The position numbers and the translations under genes are program-made. Positions 17,656 through 27,110 of a DNA stretch of 64,000 bases are shown piece after piece; positions within the stretch are counted from its first letter, which is position 1, and every line of letters starts with the position of its first letter. Under the pieces are notes generated by a model, which did not search any database, was not told where the DNA came from, and saw nothing but the letters and a program-made list of their open reading frames with translations. The DNA is taken from the NCBI GenBank assembly GCA_964406005.1, contig CAYOPZ010000001.1, forward strand, positions 124,001 through 188,000, given 5' to 3'. The DNA comes from CAYOPZ01 sp964406005. GTDB lineage: Bacteria; Bacteroidota; Bacteroidia; Bacteroidales; SM23-62.

Positions 17656-20600
17656 AAGGATTTTCCAGGTTTGCCGTCGAAAACAGCAGGGCTGTGATCT
17701 TTACAGCCCTCCTCCTGTCTCTGATAGGATTTTACCTGGTGTTCAGGATCCCGCAGGGAGTGTTCCCCGATGCAACCTTCCCCCGTATTGCGGTCATGGT
17801 CGATTACGGTCTTGCCCCTTTGGAAGAGATGGAAATGGAAGTGGTCAAACCCATTGAAGAGGCCGTCATGATGGTAGAAGGGGTAAGACTCGTTCGTTCG
17901 TCGATCAGCAGGGGTTCAGCCGAGATAAATATCGATTTTCAATGGGACCAGGATATGTTCCGGGCATACCAGCTGGTTCAGGCCCAGGTAAGCGGGATAC
18001 AGCATGAATTGCCTGCCGGTGTACAGCTCGAGGTCAGGCGGTTTACGACAAGTACATACCCTGTTGCCGGTTACAGCCTGGTTTCCGACAAACTTGACCT
18101 GCTTCAGCTCAGGGACCTGGGAATCTACACCATTCGCCCGCAGCTTGCAAGCATACCCGGTGTCTATAATATCGAGGTCATGGGAGGTAATGAACGGGAA
18201 TACTGGGTGAACCTCAACCCCGAAAAACTTGCAGCGCTGCATCTCGATTACAGGCAGGTCGAAGATGCCCTGCGTAATTCGAATACCCTTCAATATGTGG
18301 GCCGCCTGAATGAGTCGCACAAGCTCTATCTGAACATTGCCGACAACCGGTTCCTGAATACAAACGACATCATAAATACCATAGTAGCCAGGAACGGTCC
18401 GACCCCGATCCTGCTTTCGGATGTCGCAACGGTTGAACCGGCACTGAAGGAAACATTCATAGCATGTGAAAGCGATCTCAAACCGGCCGTACTTGTCACT
18501 GTCATCAAACAACCGGGGACCAATGCAGTGTCCATAATGAAAGAGGTTGACAGGAGGTGGAAGGAACTGGAATCCTCTTTCCCGGGTGATGTGACCGTGA
18601 AGAAATGGTATGATATGACCGATTTTATTCACCGTTCCATCAGAAGTGTGCGTGACGCGATCCTTCTCGGGGCTTTTCTCACCATGATCATATTGTTGTT
18701 GTTCCTGAAAAGGATCCGCCTGACCATCCTGACCGCCGTTATCATTCCCGTGGCCCTTCTGATCTCCTTTATCTTCATCAAGCTCCTGGGGACGAACCTG
18801 AATCTTATGAGTCTGGGAGGGATGGCTGCAGCCATTGGGATCCTTGTGGATAACGCCATTGTGGTGGTGGAAAACATAGAACGTTACCTGGAGGAAGGAC
18901 ATTCCCGGAAAGATGCCGTGATCAAGGCGACCGGTGAGATCATACCACCCCTTCTGGGTGCCACCTTCACAACGCTGGTCGTTTTCATACCCCTGGTATT
19001 TCTTACCGGTGTACCTGGAATTTTTTTCCGGGCTCTCGCATCGACCCTTACTATAGCCATAGTCGTCTCCATGCTGCTTGCTGTTTTCCTCACTCCCTCC
19101 CTATCCCTGGTATTCATCACCCCGGGAAGCAGGCCAAAGGGAAAACTGCTGATCCGGATCATAGAATTACAGCAGAAAACACTGAAAAGGATGATCCGGT
19201 GGCCGGTACTTACCATACTTCTCATACTTCTTTTCACCGGGGTAAGTGTCTTTTCCTATCTCAGGATTCCCACCGGCTTCCTGCCGGAATGGGATGAAGG
19301 AACCATAGTCCATGATTACCTGGCGCCTCCCGGAAGTTCCGTAGAGGGAACAAAAAGCATACTGAACAGTATTGCCGGATTCATAATGACCATCCCCGAA
19401 GTGGAAGGGTATTCCCTCCGTACCGGCCGCAGCCTCGCTCACCCCCGGACCCATGCGAACGACGGGGATTTCGTTATCAACCTGAAAAAGGGACATAAGA
19501 GATCCTCATTTGAGATTATGGATGAACTGCGCAATTACGACGCCACCTATGAACCGCGGCTGGAGCCGGAAATATTCCAGGTATTGCCCGACAGGCTGAA
19601 CGACCTGAGCGGTGAAATTGCTCCCATTGTCATCAAGGTATTCGGTAAAAACCTGAGGATCATTGAAGAGACCGCAGGGCAGATCTCCGATTCACTGGAA
19701 AAGGTTCCGGGAGCCGTGGACGTCTACAAGGGATTTTCAGAAGGAGAACCCGAACTTACGATACGGGTCGATCCTGAAGCTGCCAGCATGTACGGTCTTT
19801 CGGTAAACGAGATCAGCCAGGCAATCCATATGGCACTGTGGGGTGATGAAGCCACCAGCATGATGGAAGGCCTTAAACTGATCCCCGTAAGGGTCAGGTA
19901 TCCAAAATCAGACTTTGAGCATGAAGAAAACATCCGCCGGCTGCCCCTTTATCTTGCATCCATAAACCGTGTACTGCAACTGGATGAAGTCGCCGAAATT
20001 GAAAAAATACCCGGGAAAACCGATATCAACCATGAGAACCTTTCCATGGTGGTCAATGTGAAGGCGCAGATTTCAGGAAGAGACCTGGGAAGTATAATCG
20101 GGGACGTAAAGACCATGCTGGACAGAATTACGCTTCCTCCCGGGGTGACCGTAGAAATTGGTGGACAGTATGAAAGCCAGCAGCAGGCTTTCAGGGAATT
20201 GATGCTGATCCTTGGCTTCGGTATCCTTCTTGTTTTTGCCATTCTGCTTTTCGAGTTCAGATCATTCCGCACCGCAGGGGTCATCCTCACAGGTACGGTC
20301 CTTTCGGTCAGCGGTGTGTTCCTTTTGCTCTGGATCACAGGGTTCCCGCTTGATATTTCGGCTTTCATGGGCATGATTATGATCGTGGGGGTTGTTGTCA
20401 ACAACGGCATACTCCTTATCGATTATACAGAGAAATATTTATCCCGTAAGTCCAGCGTCACAGAGGCACTTCTCATGGCAGGAAAGATAAGGATGCGCCC
20501 TATCATGATGACGACCCTGGCTACGATCTTCGGATTCCTTCCCCTGGCGTTCGCTATTGGTGAAGGTTCGGAAATGCTGCAGCCCCTGGCCATTTCAATG

Positions 20601-20690
20601 ATCGGCGGAATGGGCCTTTCCATGTTCTTTTCACTCCTGGTGATTCCAGGCCTGTACCGGATCGTACATGGGAATGAGAGGAAAGGTTAA
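17652..20690 (+). CDS. RND efflux permease (AcrB/MdtB-like)
   Basis: A 1012-aa resistance-nodulation-division pump with twelve membrane helices and two large periplasmic loops. The helix 4 motif reads GILVDNAIVVVEN, so the AcrB Asp pair is Asp-Asn here. The helix 10 motif is VGVVVNNGILLID, with Asn in place of the AcrB Lys940. Both variants occur in non-AcrB branches of the family, so substrate class (drug, lipid or other) cannot be assigned. Start ATG 17652 overlaps the adaptor stop by four bases. No dedicated regulator adjoins the operon. Confidence 0.93.
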   Translation: MKGFSRFAVENSRAVIFTALLLSLIGFYLVFRIPQGVFPDATFPRIAVMVDYGLAPLEEMEMEVVKPIEEAVMMVEGVRLVRSSISRGSAEINIDFQWDQDMFRAYQLVQAQVSGIQHELPAGVQLEVRRFTTSTYPVAGYSLVSDKLDLLQLRDLGIYTIRPQLASIPGVYNIEVMGGNEREYWVNLNPEKLAALHLDYRQVEDALRNSNTLQYVGRLNESHKLYLNIADNRFLNTNDIINTIVARNGPTPILLSDVATVEPALKETFIACESDLKPAVLVTVIKQPGTNAVSIMKEVDRRWKELESSFPGDVTVKKWYDMTDFIHRSIRSVRDAILLGAFLTMIILLLFLKRIRLTILTAVIIPVALLISFIFIKLLGTNLNLMSLGGMAAAIGILVDNAIVVVENIERYLEEGHSRKDAVIKATGEIIPPLLGATFTTLVVFIPLVFLTGVPGIFFRALASTLTIAIVVSMLLAVFLTPSLSLVFITPGSRPKGKLLIRIIELQQKTLKRMIRWPVLTILLILLFTGVSVFSYLRIPTGFLPEWDEGTIVHDYLAPPGSSVEGTKSILNSIAGFIMTIPEVEGYSLRTGRSLAHPRTHANDGDFVINLKKGHKRSSFEIMDELRNYDATYEPRLEPEIFQVLPDRLNDLSGEIAPIVIKVFGKNLRIIEETAGQISDSLEKVPGAVDVYKGFSEGEPELTIRVDPEAASMYGLSVNEISQAIHMALWGDEATSMMEGLKLIPVRVRYPKSDFEHEENIRRLPLYLASINRVLQLDEVAEIEKIPGKTDINHENLSMVVNVKAQISGRDLGSIIGDVKTMLDRITLPPGVTVEIGGQYESQQQAFRELMLILGFGILLVFAILLFEFRSFRTAGVILTGTVLSVSGVFLLLWITGFPLDISAFMGMIMIVGVVVNNGILLIDYTEKYLSRKSSVTEALLMAGKIRMRPIMMTTLATIFGFLPLAFAIGEGSEMLQPLAISMIGGMGLSMFFSLLVIPGLYRIVHGNERKG

Positions 20691-20693
20691 GCT

Positions 20694-20828
20694 ATGACAA
20701 AGAAAATAATTATCGTCGGGCCCGACATGATGAATGCGGCCTCCCGGGTCGAAGTGATTGATGTTCCGACTCCGGCCACCTACAACCATTATACGGGCAA
20801 CTGGAAAGAATCGCCCGACGGATGGTAA
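20694..20828 (+). other. Possible 44-codon ORF or gene remnant after the RND pump
   Basis: ATG 20694 to TAA 20828 encodes 44 residues beginning MTKKIIIVGPDMMNAASRV, 3 bp after the pump stop. Another frame continues with protein-like sequence (VITPDHMRNSEPVRTLPGLEG), as if a longer gene had been frameshifted and truncated. No family is recognisable. It could equally be chance. Confidence 0.2.
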
Positions 20829-20928
20829 TCACACCGGATCACATGAGGAACAGTGAACCGGTCCGTACCCTTCCCGGACTTGAAGGATTGCGGATGGCAA
20901 AAAGTTCATCTCCCGGAAAATACGATTG

Positions 20929-22170
20929 TTATCCCCAAAGCCATTTATAGGCCGGAATGATACTGACTTCTTTGCCATCCACAATTACTTCCTCTTCCTG
21001 GTCAATTGTAATGATTGTACCATTATGTAATTCCAGCTTATTCATGGCTTCCGCCAATCCCCTCAACTCTCTCTCCCTGTTCATTTCATGCAACTCATAG
21101 CAAACCTGTATGGCATAATAGCCGGAATCACTGCCTGCAATAAAATCGCACTCATATTTATCCCTGAAATAAAACAATTCGTGATTATTCCTTTTAAGGT
21201 GTATACAAACCAGATTTTCCAGCAACCTCCCCATATCCCCCGAAAGACGAAACCCGTTAATGACAGCCATAGCCGTATCAATCATATAGATCTTTTTATT
21301 GGCATATATCTGGGATTTTGTTGAATAACTGAATTTGGGAACCTGAATTAACAGGTAACTGTTCTCAATATAATTCAGGTAATCTTTTATGGTTGTTGAA
21401 CTGCCAAGTTTTAACATATTCTTTAAAGAATTGTAGCTGAATTCCTTGGCAAGATTGCTCGCGATATGATACATAAGCTCTTTGACAATTTTATCATTGG
21501 TTATATTATATCGCGCCAATACATCCCGGTAAATAATATTATTATAAAGGGTACGTAAATATTCAATGTTGCCGGTAAACAAATATTCCGGGAAACCTCC
21601 ATTCAGCAGATATTGGTTAAAAGCTGCTTTAATTTTTCCTTTAATTTCCGACGTGTAATGTTCAAATTCAGTGAGCAAATCGTTAAAGCGAACATATTCC
21701 CGGAATGAAAAAGGATAAAGATTCCATTGTAAATATCTGCCCGTCAGCCGTGTACCAAGTTCTTTACTCAGCATATTGGCATTGGAACCTGTAACATAAA
21801 GTTTCTTATCCTCATCCCTTAAACGTCGTGCAAACAATTCCCAGCCTTTGATATTCTGAATTTCATCCAGATAATAATAGAGCCTTTCACCGTATAGTTC
21901 ATGAAAAATTTCTACCAGTTTTTGAAAATCATCCACCTGAAAATTGATCAATCTGTCATCATCAAAATTCAAATAATAACCCGGATATTCCCCCATAACC
22001 TGTTTTAAAAACGTAGATTTCCCACATCTCCTTATTCCTGTAATTGCAACGATAAAAGGATTATCATGAAATTCCCGGAAGGATCTCATAACCTCTCTTT
22101 CAATAATATTGTCTCTTATCTTCAGCCTGTTCTGATCAACAATGATCTCCTTTAATTCTATACCTGTCAT
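20929..22170 (-). CDS. AAA ATPase with DUF4143 domain
   Basis: A 413-aa protein of the common ATP-binding/DUF4143 family. The N-terminal ATPase domain has Walker A GIRRCGKST, Walker B YYYLDEIQ and a sensor-like VTGSNANML. The C-terminal DUF4143 region has FYFRDKYECDFIA followed by an IQVCYE segment, the pattern of a PD-(D/E)xK nuclease-like fold. Function of this family is not established; such genes are patchily distributed and often mobile. It is AT-rich compared with its neighbours and stands alone. Start ATG 22170 is preferred to a TTG at 22200. Confidence 0.85.
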   Translation of the reverse strand: MTGIELKEIIVDQNRLKIRDNIIEREVMRSFREFHDNPFIVAITGIRRCGKSTFLKQVMGEYPGYYLNFDDDRLINFQVDDFQKLVEIFHELYGERLYYYLDEIQNIKGWELFARRLRDEDKKLYVTGSNANMLSKELGTRLTGRYLQWNLYPFSFREYVRFNDLLTEFEHYTSEIKGKIKAAFNQYLLNGGFPEYLFTGNIEYLRTLYNNIIYRDVLARYNITNDKIVKELMYHIASNLAKEFSYNSLKNMLKLGSSTTIKDYLNYIENSYLLIQVPKFSYSTKSQIYANKKIYMIDTAMAVINGFRLSGDMGRLLENLVCIHLKRNNHELFYFRDKYECDFIAGSDSGYYAIQVCYELHEMNRERELRGLAEAMNKLELHNGTIITIDQEEEVIVDGKEVSIIPAYKWLWG

Positions 22171-22514
22171 ATCCGGATGATTGTTAATTAATAACTTCAA
22201 ATATAATATATTTCTATTACAAATGGAAATTTATTGTGTATTCTTCCATTTTAAATGGAAATATTACTATAAGCCGATTCACCTGTATCTTTTCATATAA
22301 AGTGTATTGTGGTATGGTTGCACGGAATATCCGGGAGATCCTTGCGATCATTCTTCATGAAGCCCCAGGGAGTGTTCTGCGCATTACTTGTATACGGGCA
22401 AAGAAATATCAGCCCAGTCAACAATCTGTATATATTTCTCATAATGGTAATTGTTTGTAATCTGAAGTGCAGTAAACGGTCTTCAGGAAACAGGCGGTTA
22501 AAGGTATTATTTCA
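22171..22514. other. AT-rich gap upstream of the DUF4143 ATPase
   Basis: No convincing gene. AAATGGAAAT occurs at 22221-22230 and again at 22253-22262, the second copy being half of the perfect palindrome at 22244-22260. The rest (22265-22514) shows nothing I can interpret. Confidence 0.5.
22244..22260. promoter_or_regulatory. Palindrome upstream of the DUF4143 gene
   Basis: TTCCATTT-T-AAATGGAA, perfect 8-bp arms, 74 bp before the ATPase ATG, with an additional half-site at 22221. Candidate operator; binding protein unknown. Confidence 0.4.
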
Positions 22515-23963
22515 TCAACGGATTTCGAAAATTTCCCGCCGCGAAAGTTCAATCCAGTATTTTAATGCCAGTGCCCGGATGTAATCCCAGTATTCAGGCG
22601 AGTCGCTGCCGAATTGCCTCACTCCCTCCGACACTTTTTCCCTGATCTCATCCCGTATTTCTTTTTTCACGCTCAGCTCAACGGTCCGGTCCTTGAACAT
22701 AAACCTGGCCGCAGGCACAGGCCCTTCATCCTCTTCCAAAACCACAATGGTCCCGTGCCCCAGGGTAGCGCCGGTACTCACCTGTAGGCCGTCGTTCAGG
22801 CAACTGACCGGCGGGTTGCTGCCTGCAAAGGATTCAATACGCAGCTCATCAATTCCGACATTGAAATATTCCCTGGCCCTCAATCCCATTTTGGCCCCGA
22901 TGACCGAATAGATGCCGAGGTGTTCATGGAACTCATTGGTCATAACCAGGATTTTCCATTCTTTCTTACCGTGTTTTTCAATGGCCTCCCCGGCAATGGC
23001 CGCCACATCTTCTTCAAAAAGGCCGGTATCTACAGGAAAGCTTTTGAATATAATGCTCTTGTCTTCCTTGTCGCTGTCGAGGACCAGGCGTACCGCCTGC
23101 AGCAGTCCGTGGGATCCTCCGGCTTCTGCCACCCGTCTCACCGGATCAGGCTGCCGCTCCCTGACCGTGAAATATTCAGGATATAACAGGTAAAGCGGGA
23201 TGCAGTCGTCGCCGAGGTGGTTCCCCATATAATGACCGGGAAGGGATGATTTTTCCCCTTCGTAAAAATCGCAAATGGCAGCCGCATAAGCTGACGTCAA
23301 TGTATCCAGTCCGTTCAGGAAGCCCTGAAGGTCACTTATCATGCTCCCTCCCGAATAAACCATGTCCATATCAAACCCCGAGCGGACGATACGTCCGGCG
23401 GAAAGCGTATCAAACCGGTAATTGAATCCGTCACCGCCCGAATCCTCACCGTACCAGACGATCTTCCGGATGTCATCTGCCAGCGATGGATAAGCCCTCA
23501 GCGCCGAAGCAACATTGCTCAGGGGGCCCAGTGCGACAAAATCAACCGGCATTTCTTCCAGGTCTGCCGATTTTCTGATCATTTCAACGGCAGAAGGAAA
23601 ATCACCGGTTTCATTCCCTGCTTCCGTTCCGGGCCATCTGACCTTTTCAGCGAATCCCGCTGCTCCCGGCAACAGGTTTGTTTTCTCCGCAAATGCATTA
23701 CCTTCACCGACAGGAATACCTTCATGACCGAAATATCTGAGAAGGGCAGAAACCCTTTCCGCTGTCTTATCCGGAGAAAGAATCCCGTCCACCGCGGTAA
23801 CGGCGATCACCTCGATTTCCGGGCTGGCCAGCAACATGCACAGGGCCCGGAAATCATCTATGCCTCCGTCGGTGTCGACAACCACATGGTACTTGGCCTT
23901 GTAATGAGGCAGGACAGGCTGCATCAGCAACAACCCGGCAAAAAGGATCAGTATTTTTCGCAT
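22515..23963 (-). CDS. Secreted nucleoside hydrolase-FmdE fusion protein
   Basis: A 482-aa exported protein joining two families. Residues 25-300 are an inosine/uridine-type nucleoside hydrolase: DTDGGIDD at 30-37 (usual DTDPGxDD calcium site), GPLSNVA near 146-152, and GDDCIPLYLLYPEYF near 251-265, where the usual HD pair is DD. Residues about 325-482 resemble FmdE (PF02663): FHEHLGIYSVIGAKMGLRA near 345-363 and CLNDGLQVSTGATLGHGT at 388-405. The usual HGHxCPG metal motif is reduced to HEHLG. A signal peptide (1-20) puts it in the periplasm. It begins 33 bp after a TonB-receptor gene and is probably co-transcribed with it. Substrate is unknown. Confidence 0.7.
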   Translation of the reverse strand: MRKILILFAGLLLMQPVLPHYKAKYHVVVDTDGGIDDFRALCMLLASPEIEVIAVTAVDGILSPDKTAERVSALLRYFGHEGIPVGEGNAFAEKTNLLPGAAGFAEKVRWPGTEAGNETGDFPSAVEMIRKSADLEEMPVDFVALGPLSNVASALRAYPSLADDIRKIVWYGEDSGGDGFNYRFDTLSAGRIVRSGFDMDMVYSGGSMISDLQGFLNGLDTLTSAYAAAICDFYEGEKSSLPGHYMGNHLGDDCIPLYLLYPEYFTVRERQPDPVRRVAEAGGSHGLLQAVRLVLDSDKEDKSIIFKSFPVDTGLFEEDVAAIAGEAIEKHGKKEWKILVMTNEFHEHLGIYSVIGAKMGLRAREYFNVGIDELRIESFAGSNPPVSCLNDGLQVSTGATLGHGTIVVLEEDEGPVPAARFMFKDRTVELSVKKEIRDEIREKVSEGVRQFGSDSPEYWDYIRALALKYWIELSRREIFEIR

Positions 23964-23995
23964 TTTTCCATTTATAAAACAACATTCAAAACGTA

Positions 23996-25915
23996 TTAAA
24001 AATCTTTTGACAGGCTGAGATTCAACCCTGCAAGTACGGATATCCCCGGCATGGGATAGCCTTCATTGATCTGGTATTCCTGGTTCAGCAGATTGCTGCC
24101 CGAAAGATAAACATCCAGAAACGGGGTGGCCTGGTACCCTATCCTTGCACCCAGTACATGGTATGCGTCTTCAACCACTTCCACCCCATTGCCCGTTTCA
24201 TTGTACAGGTTGAAGATGTTCTGAAGCTTCAGGTTGAAATCAAATTTCCCGTACCTGTATCTCCCGGAGACAAAAAGATTCTGTTCAGGGGTTCCCGGCA
24301 AGGCTGTTTTCATATTGATCCAGGCATAATTGGCCTGCAGGTTAAATCCTTCTACGGGCCTGTAATCCATAGAAAATTCAATCCCCTTGTTATTGAAGGT
24401 CCCGGTATTTTTATACCGGGGCGGGGGAGGTGAAGCGGGCGGCACCAGGACGATAAGATTCTCACCGTCGCTCATGTACCCTGCCAGCTCTGTATTGATC
24501 TTCCCTTTCATCCACAGTTGTGTCCAGCCGATCTCATAATTGACCATTCGCTCGGGCAGAAGGGTTTCATTGGCAGGAGGGAACAGGTACAGCTCCCGGA
24601 TGGAAGGCGGCCGGTATCCTTTCGAAACAGACCCTTTCAAAGTGGTCCCTGCACTGAGGTTCCAGGAAATCCCGGCCTGGGGAATCCATTCATTCCCATA
24701 GGTATCGTTCATTTCATACCGCAGGCCGCCGTTCAGTACAACATCTTTCAGAACGATCTGCTGGACCGACGTATAAAGGGCAGTACCGGTCATTGTAATC
24801 CATGTATCGTTGTACCGGGAAAGCTGGAATGTCGGGGGCATGATCACATTTCCCTCATCGTCGCGCAATACCGTTGTAATGGGACTGCCCTTGCCTCCGT
24901 AAACCATATGATCGATTCCGGCAGTAACCGTATTCCCCTGCAACAATTTAATGCTCTGGTACAGCATGATTCCCTTCATGTTGTCTTTTGAGACCCAGCC
25001 ATCGGTAATGTGATGATTACCGAAGTTCTGATACAGTTTGAGTGCACCTTCCAGCCTGTTAAACTTATTGTCAAAAGACAAGGCCGTTTTTCCCCTTTGA
25101 ATATCGATTCGGTAACCGGCCACACCGTCTTCGGGCCCTGGATCGGCAGCCTGGTAACCGGCCAGGCTGAAATCCGCCGTCAGGTTCAGATGCTCATTGA
25201 ATTCGTAGGCTGCCTTGATATAGCCGTTGGTAATCTTAAAGTCCGAAGTATCCCTGTGACCGTCTGTGCGATCGTGATTCAGGGAAGCAAAAACATTGAA
25301 CCCCTTCTTTTTCAGTCCGGCACTGCCCATGTATTTTTGTGTATTGAACGATCCGTACTGCATTCGCCCGCGGGCTTCCAGCCCCTCCTGTTTCTGTTTT
25401 TTTGTAATGATGTTGATCACCCCTCCGAAGGCATTGCTGCCGTAAAGTATGGAACCCGGGCCACGGATCACCTCCACCCTTTCTGCATCCGAGGTAACAT
25501 AGGCGTCCGGCAGGTGGTGTCCCATAAGCCCCATGAACTGCGGATGACCGTCAATCAGGATCAGGACCTGAGTTGTCGGATTGCCTCCCAGTCCGCGGAT
25601 ATTGATCTGTCCGGCTGACCCGTCTGCAACGCCAAAGCCTGTGATACCCCTTTCGGTGACAAACAGGCCCGGTATCTGTTCGCTCAATACAGGCAATAAT
25701 GCGTTGTCTTCCGTTTGCTCGAGTTCCCGGCGGCTAACTACCGAAACGGTCATCGGAACATTCTTCCTCGAGACTTCAACTTTCGTCCCTGTAATGATTA
25801 CTTCCTCTATTTCCAGTGTATCTGACAAAAGGCTTTGTGAATAAGCCGTGAGCAATGGAACCGCCAGAAATACCGAAGCGGTTAAAGATCTTTTAAGCAA
25901 ATGGGTTACTGGCAT
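23996..25915 (-). CDS. TonB-dependent outer-membrane receptor
   Basis: A 639-aa receptor of the BtuB/CirA size class, without the CarboxypepD domain common in SusC proteins. Signal peptide (1-26), a TonB-box-like stretch EIEEVIITGTKV, plug domain (about 45-165) with VEVIRGPGSILYGSNAFGGVINIIT, then a 22-strand barrel ending in Phe (LSLSKDF). It would import a chelate, cofactor or nucleoside-like ligand. The paired downstream gene is a periplasmic nucleoside hydrolase-FmdE fusion, so ligand processing may follow uptake. An inverted repeat at 25939-25960 sits on its presumed promoter. Confidence 0.92.
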   Translation of the reverse strand: MPVTHLLKRSLTASVFLAVPLLTAYSQSLLSDTLEIEEVIITGTKVEVSRKNVPMTVSVVSRRELEQTEDNALLPVLSEQIPGLFVTERGITGFGVADGSAGQINIRGLGGNPTTQVLILIDGHPQFMGLMGHHLPDAYVTSDAERVEVIRGPGSILYGSNAFGGVINIITKKQKQEGLEARGRMQYGSFNTQKYMGSAGLKKKGFNVFASLNHDRTDGHRDTSDFKITNGYIKAAYEFNEHLNLTADFSLAGYQAADPGPEDGVAGYRIDIQRGKTALSFDNKFNRLEGALKLYQNFGNHHITDGWVSKDNMKGIMLYQSIKLLQGNTVTAGIDHMVYGGKGSPITTVLRDDEGNVIMPPTFQLSRYNDTWITMTGTALYTSVQQIVLKDVVLNGGLRYEMNDTYGNEWIPQAGISWNLSAGTTLKGSVSKGYRPPSIRELYLFPPANETLLPERMVNYEIGWTQLWMKGKINTELAGYMSDGENLIVLVPPASPPPPRYKNTGTFNNKGIEFSMDYRPVEGFNLQANYAWINMKTALPGTPEQNLFVSGRYRYGKFDFNLKLQNIFNLYNETGNGVEVVEDAYHVLGARIGYQATPFLDVYLSGSNLLNQEYQINEGYPMPGISVLAGLNLSLSKDF

Positions 25916-25938
25916 GGTGTTACTTTTTATAAATTCGT

Positions 25939-25960
25939 GTTACATTATAGCAAATGTAAC
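25939..25960. promoter_or_regulatory. Operator-like inverted repeat before the TonB receptor
   Basis: GTTACATT-ATAGCA-AATGTAAC has perfect 8-bp arms. On the minus strand it contains TACATTTG (25958-25951), a match to the -7 consensus, 36 nt before the receptor ATG; further GTGTTAC half-sites lie on either side. This is consistent with metabolite- or metal-controlled repression; the regulator is not in the window. Confidence 0.5.
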
Positions 25961-26071
25961 AATAAAATTTATGCCTGTATATGATCCGGTTTCTTTTCCT
26001 TCTCAAACGACCCGGGAAAAACTACTATCTGAAAATAATTTCACATTTTTAGTGTATGATTAAACAATCAA

Positions 26072-27040
26072 ATGATGGAAAAAAATGCTTTCAAACGTAA
26101 GGTAGTAATCGTGGGAGCCGGGGATGTCGGCTCAACACATTGTTATGCCCTCGCCCAGAGCGGCCTGGCCGACGAAATTGTCCTGCTTGATAAAAATCAG
26201 GACCTGGTCAAGGGACAGGTGCTGGACCTGGTGCACGGGCAGCCTTTCTTCCCTCCGGTCTCCATCAGGGCAGGGAATGCATCGGATTACACGGATGCCC
26301 GGGTGATCGTGATCACTGCAGGTGCGGCACAGCAGAAAGGGGAAACAAGGTTGCAGCTTCTCAGGAAAAATGCCGCCATTATTAAACAGATCATGGAAGA
26401 TATCGTCAGGGAGGATTCCGCTGCAGTGATTGTTGTGGTAAGCAACCCGGTTGATGTACTGACCTATGTTGCCCTTAAGGAATCCGGCTGGGACAGGCGG
26501 AGGGTGATCGGTTCGGGTACGGTGCTCGACAGCGCCCGTCTGCGATACCTGCTGGGCCTGCATTGCGGGGTGGATGTGCACAACGTGCATGCCTATATGC
26601 TCGGTGAACACGGAGACAGTGAATTTGCAGCCTGGTCCCTTACACATATTGCAGGATTGCCGCTTGACGAGTACTGCCCGATATGTAAAAACTGCAATGA
26701 CTGGAAAAGCGAACAAAAGGCAATTGAACAGAAAGTGCGGGATTCGGCCTATCACATCATAGATTACAAAGGGGCTACTTACTTTGCAGTGGGACTTGCC
26801 CTGGTAAGGATCATAGGAGCCATACTCAGGGGCCAGAACTCCGTGTTGACGGTTTCAACATTCCTGGACGGTGAATTCGGCCTTGACAATGTCTGCCTCA
26901 GCGTGCCATGCCTCGTTTCACAAAACGGCGCGGAAAAAATATTGAAAAGCCCCCTCTCCGGGGAGGAGCAGAAATCCCTGAAGGCATCAGCGGGTATACT
27001 GAAGGCTGCCATCAGGGAATATGAGACCGGTGAACGATAG
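26072..27040 (+). CDS. ldh: L-lactate dehydrogenase
   Basis: NAD-dependent interconversion of pyruvate and L-lactate (322 aa). The Rossmann motif GAGDVG is at 15-20 with Asp40 for NAD. The specificity loop GAAQQKGETR carries Gln87 at the position that distinguishes lactate from malate dehydrogenases, with Arg93 as the mobile-loop arginine. The catalytic core has D153, R156 (LDSARLR) and H180 (GEHGDSE). Start ATG 26072 is the first of two consecutive ATGs. It suggests fermentative metabolism. Divergent from the TonB receptor and followed by corA 70 bp downstream. Confidence 0.93.
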   Translation: MMEKNAFKRKVVIVGAGDVGSTHCYALAQSGLADEIVLLDKNQDLVKGQVLDLVHGQPFFPPVSIRAGNASDYTDARVIVITAGAAQQKGETRLQLLRKNAAIIKQIMEDIVREDSAAVIVVVSNPVDVLTYVALKESGWDRRRVIGSGTVLDSARLRYLLGLHCGVDVHNVHAYMLGEHGDSEFAAWSLTHIAGLPLDEYCPICKNCNDWKSEQKAIEQKVRDSAYHIIDYKGATYFAVGLALVRIIGAILRGQNSVLTVSTFLDGEFGLDNVCLSVPCLVSQNGAEKILKSPLSGEEQKSLKASAGILKAAIREYETGER

Positions 27041-27110
27041 CCCGGTTTCCCGGATAAATGAATAAGTTATTTCACGGAATTGCATAAATTCGTTGACAGA
27101 ACGTTCAGCC

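Noticed and set aside
17916..18902. A 328-codon frame antisense to the RND pump
   Set aside because: Lies entirely inside a well-supported pump gene on the other strand; composition and lack of a family make it a shadow frame.
22236..22584. Overlapping short frames in the gap before the nucleoside hydrolase fusion
   Set aside because: No family, low-complexity composition and mutually overlapping frames; treated as noncoding.
25916..26071. Cobalamin riboswitch before the TonB receptor
   Set aside because: The region is short and AT-rich with no B12-box; the visible element is a short palindrome.
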